A stretch of 64,000 nucleotides of DNA from Archangium sp. (lineage in GTDB: Bacteria > Myxococcota > Myxococcia > Myxococcales > Myxococcaceae): positions 186,001-250,000 of the forward strand of contig JAUXRX010000018.1 in assembly GCA_030681645.1 (NCBI GenBank), written 5' to 3'. The translations under genes were made by a program, and so were the position numbers. Below, piece after piece: positions 57,982-64,000 of this stretch. The notes under the pieces were generated by a model that searched no databases, had not been told where the DNA came from, and saw only the letters and a program-made list of their open reading frames with translations. Within the stretch, counting starts at the first letter, position 1. The number at the start of each line of letters is the position of its first letter.

Positions 57982-58869
57982 TCAGGTGGTCACTCGCTGA
58001 ACCCAGGCCACGGAGCCCAGCGTCACCACCGCGCCCAGCACCATCTGCAGGGTGAGCGGCTCGTGCAGCACCACCACGCCGAGCAACACCGCCACCACCG
58101 GGTTCACCACGCCGAACGTCCCTGCGCGGGCAGGCGGCCAGTCGCGCAGCACGATCGCGAACGCCGCGAAGCCCGCCACCGAGGCGAAGACGGTGAGCAC
58201 CGCGATCGCGCCGGCGGAGGTGACGGTGATGGGCGCGTGCAGCACCCCGAAGTGCAGGCTGAGCAGCCCCGCCAGCCCCGCGCCGCCGGCCATCTGCACG
58301 GCGAGCTGGCTGAACAACCCGCTCGTCCCCAGGGCCTGCGTGCGGCGCTGCAGCACGCTGGCTCCGGCGAACAGGAACGTCGCCAGCAGCAGCGCCGCGA
58401 TGCCGATGCCCTCTCCGTGCAGGGTGCCGTCCGCCGGCCAGAGCAGCAGCACCACGCCGCCCACGCCTCCCGCCACGCCCCACCACGCGCGACGCGGAGT
58501 CCTCGGCAGCTCTGCGCCGAACGCGCCGAGGCTCCCCAACGCGGCCAGCCACACCGAGCCCAGCGAGTGCACCACGCCGGTGATCCCCGATGAGACGCTG
58601 CCCTGCGCGAAGGCGGTGAGCGCGTTGCTGCCCGTCATCATCAACATGCCCACGGTGGCGAAGCGCAGCGCCACGGTCCCCCGGGGAAATCGTTCCTGGC
58701 GCACGATCGCGATCCCCGCGCACAGCAGCGAGGCGAGCCCGAAGCGGGTCATCACCAGGCCCACCGGGGTGAAGCTCGCCACTGCGAGGCGAATGAACAG
58801 GTACGACGAGCCCCACGCGGCGATCACCGTGAAGAACGCGAACCAGGTGCGGGACTTCGGGTCACTCAT
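57982..58869 (-). CDS. EamA/DMT-superfamily transporter
   Basis: 295 residues with ten membrane helices in two EamA repeats. Family features: MSDPKSRTWFAFFTVIAAWG start, GSSYLFIRLAVASFTPVGLV, the first repeat ending near LLLWPADGTLHGE, and the second with GVVNPVVAVLLGVVVLHEPL and VLGAVVTLGSVAWVQR. Such proteins export small metabolites or amino acids; substrate unknown. It is preceded on the same strand by the PhzF-like gene with a 27-base gap, so they may form an operon. Confidence 0.9.
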   Translation of the reverse strand: MSDPKSRTWFAFFTVIAAWGSSYLFIRLAVASFTPVGLVMTRFGLASLLCAGIAIVRQERFPRGTVALRFATVGMLMMTGSNALTAFAQGSVSSGITGVVHSLGSVWLAALGSLGAFGAELPRTPRRAWWGVAGGVGGVVLLLWPADGTLHGEGIGIAALLLATFLFAGASVLQRRTQALGTSGLFSQLAVQMAGGAGLAGLLSLHFGVLHAPITVTSAGAIAVLTVFASVAGFAAFAIVLRDWPPARAGTFGVVNPVVAVLLGVVVLHEPLTLQMVLGAVVTLGSVAWVQRVTT

Positions 58870-58896
58870 GAGCTGCGTCGTTGCGCCTACACCATC

Positions 58897-59739
58897 TCAA
58901 TCGAGCGTGATGCTGCCGCGCATGAGCGGAATGACGCGCCCGCTCACGTAGATGCGCCCCTCCGCGTCGAGCCGCAGCCCGAGGTGATTGATGCGCCCCG
59001 TGGCGTGGCCCTGCTCGATGCTCCACTGCGCCGGGCCCTTCTGACCGCGCTCCAGCAGCCATGCGCCCAGGTTCGCGCACGCCGAGCCCGTGCCGGGGTC
59101 CTCGCGGACTTCCCCGTGGTGCGCCCAGAAGTAGCGGCTGGTCACGCCCGCTCCATCGATCACGAACAGCGAGACGTTGGCACGGCCCTTCGCGTTCGTG
59201 CCGCACCGCTCGAGGCCCGGGTGATCAGGGTGCGCCGCCCTGAGCGTCTCGACGTCGCGCAGCGGGACCAGCAGCTGCTCGGTGCCGGTGTTGACCCAGC
59301 GCGCCCCGGGGAGGATGGCCGAAGGCTCACAGCCGATCATCGCCGCGAGCTCGGCGTCGCTGGCGGGCGCGCGGGTGGTGCCGGGGTTGGCGCGCAGTTC
59401 CCAGCGATCGCCCTCGGCCGTCACTGCGATTTCACCCACCGGCAGCTCGAGCGAGAACGCGTCGCCGGCGCTCTTCAGCGCCCGCACCACGTGCGAAGTG
59501 CCCAGGGTGGGGTGACCCGCGAAGGGCATCTCGCCGTCGGGGCTGAAGATGCGCACCTTCGCCGCGCCTCCTGCCTGCGGTGGAAAGACGAACGTCGTCT
59601 CGGACAGGTTGAACTGCTGGCACAGCGGCATCAGCTCGTCTTCCCGCAGCGCGGTCGCGTCTTCGATGACCGCGAGCGGATTGCCCCCGAAGCGGGTCTC
59701 GGCGAAGACGTTGAGGATCTGGAAGTCGACACGTCTCAA
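58897..59739 (-). CDS. PhzF-family isomerase-like protein
   Basis: 280 residues from a TTG (a GTG three codons on is an alternative). PhzF/diaminopimelate-epimerase fold: RFGGNPLAVIED, FNLSETTFVFPP with the catalytic Glu (SETTFV), FAGHPTLGTSHVV, and REDPGTGSACANLGAWLL. Members isomerise or epimerise small carboxylic substrates; this one is of the general class and not tied to phenazine synthesis, since no other phz genes are near. It is divergent from the YkgJ-type gene with a 22-base gap. Confidence 0.9.
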   Translation of the reverse strand: MRRVDFQILNVFAETRFGGNPLAVIEDATALREDELMPLCQQFNLSETTFVFPPQAGGAAKVRIFSPDGEMPFAGHPTLGTSHVVRALKSAGDAFSLELPVGEIAVTAEGDRWELRANPGTTRAPASDAELAAMIGCEPSAILPGARWVNTGTEQLLVPLRDVETLRAAHPDHPGLERCGTNAKGRANVSLFVIDGAGVTSRYFWAHHGEVREDPGTGSACANLGAWLLERGQKGPAQWSIEQGHATGRINHLGLRLDAEGRIYVSGRVIPLMRGSITLD

Positions 59740-59761
59740 GGCCGGTAGACTGTAGCCTCCG

Positions 59762-60124
59762 ATGTCGCTCGAGGCGCTGTGTCAGTCGTGCGGGCTGTGT
59801 TGCGACGGCAGCCTCTTCAGCCGCGTGCCGCTCGGCCTCGAGGAGCAGGTGCCCGAGGTGAAGCTCGCCGTCGTCACCAACGAGCGCGGGGGCCGCCACG
59901 TGCCCCAGCGCTGCGCCGCGCTGGCGGGCACCGTGTGCCAGGTCTACGGCCAGCGCCCGCTCGCGTGCCGCCGCTACGAGTGCCTGCTCTTCGGCGCGCT
60001 GCGCGAGGGCGAGGTGTCGCTGCCCGACGCGATCGACGTGGTGAAACGGGCCCAGGCGCTCGTCGCCGCCCGCAGCCCGGACCGGGACGACTTCCTCACC
60101 TTCCACTTCGGCCGCCGCCCGTGA
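59762..60124 (+). CDS. YkgJ-family Cys-cluster protein
   Basis: 120 residues. The N-terminal ALCQSCGLCCDGSLFSRV has the CxxCxxCC motif of the YkgJ/zinc- or iron-chelating family (PF03692), with further Cys in VPQRCAAL, TVCQVYGQRPLACRRYEC. The family is believed to bind a metal or Fe-S cluster; its function is unclear. Its stop overlaps the next start (GTGA), and the three genes 59762-63086 form an operon. Confidence 0.85.
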   Translation: MSLEALCQSCGLCCDGSLFSRVPLGLEEQVPEVKLAVVTNERGGRHVPQRCAALAGTVCQVYGQRPLACRRYECLLFGALREGEVSLPDAIDVVKRAQALVAARSPDRDDFLTFHFGRRP

Positions 60125-60885
60125 GGTGGCTCTTCGTCGGCTTGCTCTTCGGCTGCGAGACCGAAGAGACCCGCGCCTGGGCTGCGCGTCGCGCCGAGCT
60201 GGAGCAGCGGAAGGCCGAGCTGGCGCAGCTCGAGGCGCACGGCAGCCCCGACCGCGTCGCCGACTTCCGGCGCTCGCTCGATCTCGCCGCCTTCGTTCGT
60301 GAGCAGGGCGTCGAGGCGCGCGTGTTTCTGGGGCCCGGAACCGTTCGCCTCACCGCCTCGGGCACCGTGAAGGCCTGCCGCGACACGGTGAAGGCGCTCG
60401 CCGGGGCCCGCTGGCTGACCGAAGGGTGGCGGTTGCGGCTCGAAGCGGATCACTGCGAGTGGGAAGCGAGGACCGGGGCCGACTTCACGAGGCTCGAAGA
60501 GGCGCTGGTCGCTGCCCCGAGCCCGAAGTGGAGCCCGCCGCCCCCGCGGCTGCTCTCGCGTGGCGTGGCCGAGGCGAAGGAAGCGGTGGCCGCGCTCGAG
60601 GCGAAGGTGCGCGCGAGCGAAGCCAGGCTCGGCGCCGCCGCCCTCATCCAGCGACGGCTGGACCAGGTGGATCCGCTGGTGGAGTCGCTGCGGGCGCGGC
60701 CTGCGCCGTGCGATCTCGCCGTGCTCGACCGCGAGCTCGCGCTGGACGACGGCGCGCGGGGCAAGCTGCTGGAGATCGAACACGATCGCGTGGTGCACCC
60801 CCTCGAGCCGCGCGGTGACTTCCGCCTGCGCGGGCTGGTCGAGGTCCACGAAGGAGTGCTGCTGTGGCACTGTGAGGCGCTGTGA
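60121..60885 (+). CDS. Putative lipoprotein with coiled-coil segments
   Basis: 254 residues from a GTG overlapping the previous stop. MRWLFVGLLFGCE is a short lipoprotein signal, Cys12. Helical regions rich in Ala, Glu and Arg follow (RRAELEQRKAELAQLEAHG; LAAFVREQGVEARVF), with a beta-like middle and a second coiled coil (EAKEAVAALEAKVRASEARL). No family recognised. It is coupled to both the YkgJ-type gene and the metallophosphoesterase gene by four-base overlaps. Confidence 0.7.
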   Translation: MRWLFVGLLFGCETEETRAWAARRAELEQRKAELAQLEAHGSPDRVADFRRSLDLAAFVREQGVEARVFLGPGTVRLTASGTVKACRDTVKALAGARWLTEGWRLRLEADHCEWEARTGADFTRLEEALVAAPSPKWSPPPPRLLSRGVAEAKEAVAALEAKVRASEARLGAAALIQRRLDQVDPLVESLRARPAPCDLAVLDRELALDDGARGKLLEIEHDRVVHPLEPRGDFRLRGLVEVHEGVLLWHCEAL

Positions 60886-63086
60886 AGCGTGCCGCCCTGC
60901 TCGTGTGGGTCGCCTTGCCGAGCCTGGCCGCCGACCTCACCCGCGGCCCGTTTCTCCAGCTCGCTGACGCCACCGGCATCACCGTCGTCTTCCGCACCGA
61001 CGCACCGAGCATCGGGGCCGTGCAGTTCGGCACCGGGGCCCTCTCGTCGGTGGTGACCGAGCTGGTGCCGTCGATCGATCACGTGGTCCGCCTCAGCGGG
61101 CTCACGCCCTCCACGCGCTACGGGTACGAGGTGGTCGTCGACGGCGTCACCGTCGCCGGCGGAGACGCGTTCCGCTTCCGTACCCACCCCGCGGCGGGCA
61201 CGGCCTCACCCTTTCGCCTCTTCGCCTGGGGTGATTCGGGCCTGGGCACGGCGGGCCAGCTGCGCCTCGCAGAACGGCTCGCGACCGAAGTGGGCGACGC
61301 CACCCTCTCGCTCGTGCTCGGTGACCTCATCTACGACCGGGGCGAGGCCGCGCTCTACGACGCCCGGTACTTCGCGCCCTACGCGCCGCTGCTGCGCCGC
61401 ATGGTCGCGTGGACCGCCATCGGCAACCACGACATGGCGCTCGATCCGCTCGGCGGGCCGTACATCGACGCGTTCGTGCTCCCCACCAACAACCCGCTCT
61501 CGACCGAGCTGTACTACTCGTTCGACTATGGCGACGCGCACTTCGTGTGCCTCGACACGCACGTGAGCGGGCACGGCGCGGGCTCGGCCCAGTTGCAGTG
61601 GGCCGCGGCGGATCTCGCGGCGTCGAACGCGAAGTGGAAGTTCGTCTTCTTCCACGTGCCGCCGTGGACTGGCGGCACCCACGCCGATGATCCGCAGGTG
61701 ATCTCCGGCATCGTGCCGCTGGTCGAGGCGGCCGGCGTCGACGTCGTCTTCTCGGGCCACTCCCACGTGTACGAGCGCACCTACCTGCTCAAGGGCAGCG
61801 CGATCGCCCAGGCCGACCCCAGCTCGTACCTCAAGGCGAGCCCCGACGCGGGCACCCTGTACCTGGTGAGCGGCACCGCGGGGCAGACGGGGGCGCTCTC
61901 CAATCCCTCGCACCCGCTCATGGCGTTCCAGGCGGGCAACGTCTTCGGCGCCAGCGTGATCGACGTCTCGGGCGACACCCTGCACGGCTACTTCCTGCGC
62001 GATGACGGCGTGGCGGTCGATCTCTTCCAGCTCAGCAAGGGGGTCGACACGGTGGCGCCGCGGGTGATCGCCGCGCGCGCGGTGTCGCCCACGCAGGTCG
62101 AGCTCTCGTTCGACGAGCCGGTCACCGCCGCCAGCGCGGAGCTGGTCTCGGCCTGGGCCATCACCCCTTCGATCGGCGTCACCGCCGCGCGCCTCGGTAG
62201 CGATCGGCGCACCGTGCAGCTCGACACCACCGTGCACGCGAACGGCGTGTACTCGGTGGCGGCGAGCGGCGTCGTCGATGGGGCGGGCAACGGCTCATCG
62301 GGCGCGGCCACCTACGAGGTCGTGCCTTCGGTGGCGCTCACCATGGGTGCCCTGCGGTTTCTCGTGCCGTCGAACGGCACGCCGGCCGGCTGGCAGGCTC
62401 GCTCGTTCGACGACTCGGGCTGGCCCGCCGGCACGCTGCCGATCGGCTACGGCTCGAGCGGGCTCGTCACCACCGCCGCCCTCGGCAGCGAGGTTACGCT
62501 CTACACGCGCGCGCACTTCACGCCGTCGGTCGACGTACGCCGGCTCAGGGCGCTGACCCTCGAGCTCGACTACGACGACGGCTTCGTCGCGTTCTTGAAC
62601 GGCGTGGAGATCGCCCGGCAGAACCTCCCCCTCGGGCAGGGCCGCGACACCGTCGCCACCGCGTCACGCGAGCTGGGCTTCCTCGAGCATCGCCTGGTCG
62701 CCGCGCCGCCCGCGGGCGTGCTCGTCGAGGGCGACAACGTGCTCGCGATCGAGGTGCACAACGTCAGCGCCACCTCGAGCGATCTGTTTCTGTCGGCGCG
62801 ATTACTCGGCGTCCTGGGTGATGAACTCGACGCGGGTGTCGTCGCTGATGCAGGCGAAGACGGGGGCGTCGACGCGGGCGTCGATGCGGGCGTCGATGCG
62901 GGTGAGGGTCCTCGCGACGCGGGCCCGGTCGACGCCGGCCTCACCGATTCAGGGTTCGTCGACGCCCCTGATGCGGGGCCCAGCCTCGGCCCTGCCGGCG
63001 GAGGGTGTTCGTGCGACGGCGGTGGCGGGGTGCTGACCATCTTCCTGCTCGGTGCTTTCGTGCTGAGGCGGCGACGCTCACCTTGA
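60882..63086 (+). CDS. Secreted metallophosphoesterase with MYXO-CTERM sorting tail
   Basis: 734 residues from a GTG overlapping the previous stop. Signal peptide, then a purple acid phosphatase-like N-terminal Fn3-type domain (to about 105), a calcineurin-like domain with FAWGDSGLG, VLGDLIYDRG, AIGNHDMALD, FHVPPW and FSGHSHVYERTY, and beta domains with SFDDSGWPAGTLPIGYG as in family-typical C-terminal modules. Before the end is a linker of repeated VDAG units, followed by GGGCSCDGGGGVLTIFLLGA and FVLRRRRSP: a Cys motif, a helix and a basic end, the MYXO-CTERM signal for processing and surface sorting in myxobacteria. It should be a surface phosphatase of unknown substrate. Confidence 0.92.
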   Translation: MKRAALLVWVALPSLAADLTRGPFLQLADATGITVVFRTDAPSIGAVQFGTGALSSVVTELVPSIDHVVRLSGLTPSTRYGYEVVVDGVTVAGGDAFRFRTHPAAGTASPFRLFAWGDSGLGTAGQLRLAERLATEVGDATLSLVLGDLIYDRGEAALYDARYFAPYAPLLRRMVAWTAIGNHDMALDPLGGPYIDAFVLPTNNPLSTELYYSFDYGDAHFVCLDTHVSGHGAGSAQLQWAAADLAASNAKWKFVFFHVPPWTGGTHADDPQVISGIVPLVEAAGVDVVFSGHSHVYERTYLLKGSAIAQADPSSYLKASPDAGTLYLVSGTAGQTGALSNPSHPLMAFQAGNVFGASVIDVSGDTLHGYFLRDDGVAVDLFQLSKGVDTVAPRVIAARAVSPTQVELSFDEPVTAASAELVSAWAITPSIGVTAARLGSDRRTVQLDTTVHANGVYSVAASGVVDGAGNGSSGAATYEVVPSVALTMGALRFLVPSNGTPAGWQARSFDDSGWPAGTLPIGYGSSGLVTTAALGSEVTLYTRAHFTPSVDVRRLRALTLELDYDDGFVAFLNGVEIARQNLPLGQGRDTVATASRELGFLEHRLVAAPPAGVLVEGDNVLAIEVHNVSATSSDLFLSARLLGVLGDELDAGVVADAGEDGGVDAGVDAGVDAGEGPRDAGPVDAGLTDSGFVDAPDAGPSLGPAGGGCSCDGGGGVLTIFLLGAFVLRRRRSP

Positions 63087-64000
63087 GACACCCAGCTCGT
63101 AGAGCGGGCCATCGGTGCCCTTGCCGGGCCACTGCGTCAGATCCCGCGGAGCTCTCGACAGCACGCCCGCCAGCAACCCCTGCGTGAAGCCGAGGTGCTC
63201 GAACAACGCGAGCGGCCCCGGCATCGTCGCGGCGATCTTCACCAGCGACTGGCGCGGCGGGATCATCTGCTCGAAGCGCGCCCACAGCCCCGGCGCGTCG
63301 TCAGGCCGGGTGAACCCCAACCACGGCCCCGACTCGTTGAAGCGCTGCTGCCATGGTCCATGCGCGAGCTGCAGCACGTCGAACGCAGGTGGGGCCTCGG
63401 TCCACCACGCCTCCATCCACGTCCAGCCGATCAGCTCGAGACAGTGTGCGTACCAGCCGGTGGCGACCAGCGGCGCACGGGTCAGCTCGAGCGGCCACGT
63501 CTGCGCCAGCGCGAAGCCCCTCGCCTGCGCCGCCTCGACCGCTTCCGGGAGTGAGCTCAGCGCCGGCGGCAGCTCCCGGCCCACGCCCTCGAGCCCCAGC
63601 CGCACCAGCGCGAAGGCCGCGGCCATCGGCCCCTCCACCCGCACCAGCAGGTCGCGCTCCTCGGGCGGCGGCAGCGTCCACACCAGGCCTCCCGCGGCGC
63701 GGAAGGCGTCGAGCCGCCCGTCGCTCGCGGGCAGCGCCGTGATCAACAGCGCCTGCTGAAACTCGCGCACCCGCGCCAGGGCCAGCGTCGCGTTGGGCGA
63801 GAGCTCCTGCGACAGGAGCACCAGCGTCTGCCCCTGCATCCGCACGTCGTCGGCGATGAAGGCAGACAGCGGCACCTGGGTGACGCGAATGCGCAGCTCG
63901 TGGCGGAACCAGGGCTCGAGCGATCTGGTCACCGCCTCGCTGGCCCCGATGCCGGTGAGCACCACGCTGTTCGAGCCGAGCTGCCGCAGGCCCTCGGGCG
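63078..64000 (-). CDS. SIS-domain sugar isomerase-like protein (5' end outside window)
   Basis: At least 307 residues; the frame is open through the window edge, so the start is not visible. The visible N-terminal part has NSVVLTGIGASEAVTRSLEP and TLVLLSQELSPNATLALARV, the phosphosugar-binding pattern of SIS domains, where the second segment usually reads (S)QSGxTxDT. Here SQELSPN replaces it, an odd variation. The rest resembles the second SIS lobe, with a degenerate pattern (QSLVKIAATMPGPLALFEHL). It may be a non-catalytic or altered glucosamine-phosphate-isomerase-like protein. Its 3' end overlaps the metallophosphoesterase stop by nine bases. Confidence 0.7.
   Translation of the reverse strand, partial: PEGLRQLGSNSVVLTGIGASEAVTRSLEPWFRHELRIRVTQVPLSAFIADDVRMQGQTLVLLSQELSPNATLALARVREFQQALLITALPASDGRLDAFRAAGGLVWTLPPPEERDLLVRVEGPMAAAFALVRLGLEGVGRELPPALSSLPEAVEAAQARGFALAQTWPLELTRAPLVATGWYAHCLELIGWTWMEAWWTEAPPAFDVLQLAHGPWQQRFNESGPWLGFTRPDDAPGLWARFEQMIPPRQSLVKIAATMPGPLALFEHLGFTQGLLAGVLSRAPRDLTQWPGKGTDGPLYELGVSR

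Overview
The window is GC-rich, densely coded DNA with strong G/C preference at third codon positions. It very probably comes from a Myxococcota (myxobacterium) chromosome. The clues are a MYXO-CTERM-like tail at the end of the 60882-63086 protein, many Cys-rich lipoproteins with Gly/Asp-Ala-Gly linkers, several eukaryote-type Ser/Thr kinases, a sigma54 enhancer-binding response regulator, a PilZ protein and a TonB-dependent receptor fused to a TonB-like domain. No rRNA, tRNA, CRISPR array, prophage or intact insertion sequence was recognised.

Layout. 1-9.5 kb: a kinase-like fragment lacking the catalytic Asp, a site-2-type protease, an AtoE-like transporter, a REP-like palindrome, outer-membrane proteins, a BrkB/YihY membrane protein and a TruB-family pseudouridine synthase. 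9.5-18.2 kb: a Uma2 nuclease next to a ceramidase-like remnant, a peptidoglycan-binding protein with a caspase-like C-terminus, a HEAT-repeat protein, an EAL response regulator, an NtrC-type regulator, a divergent LysR/YceI pair and a NUDIX hydrolase. 18.2-31 kb: a 993-residue coiled-coil/barrel protein, uracil-DNA glycosylase, a membrane-anchored pseudokinase, Cys-rich lipoproteins, a VanY-type peptidase, a PilZ/histidine-kinase pair and membrane proteins. 31.2-36.8 kb: a tightly coupled + strand operon (acyltransferase, epimerase-like, aldo/keto reductase-like, JmjC/cupin, Tat-exported small subunit, GMC oxidoreductase).

The most unusual locus is 36.8-41.7 kb. A minus-strand operon encodes, in order, a 191-residue Cys-free protein made of 14 Pro-rich modules ([T/S][A/G]PL[K/T]S plus a spacer), an APH-fold phosphotransferase, a HopA1-family protein and a C69/secernin-like peptidase. 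Junctions are overlapping or start/stop coupled. The kinase + HopA1 pair matches the split Ser/Thr dehydratases of thioamitide and class V lanthipeptide pathways, so the repeat protein looks like a multi-core substrate for dehydration. A JmjC-type hydroxylase gene is divergently transcribed 60 bp away but has a frameshift just before its last iron ligand.

41.6-64 kb: a CpaB-like protein with a sigma-like N-terminus, YbaK deacylase, two metallophosphoesterases, a kinase with a cyclic-nucleotide-binding domain, large lipoproteins (two proteins with a single CxxCH), a TonB receptor, a VapBC-type module whose toxin lacks the first catalytic Asp, a CPA2 antiporter, a histidine phosphatase, a methyltransferase, a DMT transporter, PhzF, a YkgJ-type protein and a SIS-domain gene cut by the window edge.

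Two dispersed repeat families run through the window. One is a REP-like element (CCCTCTCCC-stem-GGGAGAGGG with a GGGGTGAGGGG tail, about nine sites). The other is a 25-bp element (GTTCATCCCGAGCGGAGTCGAGGGA type, about six sites). Both often lie inside or at the ends of coding sequences and are translated as short tails or insertions.
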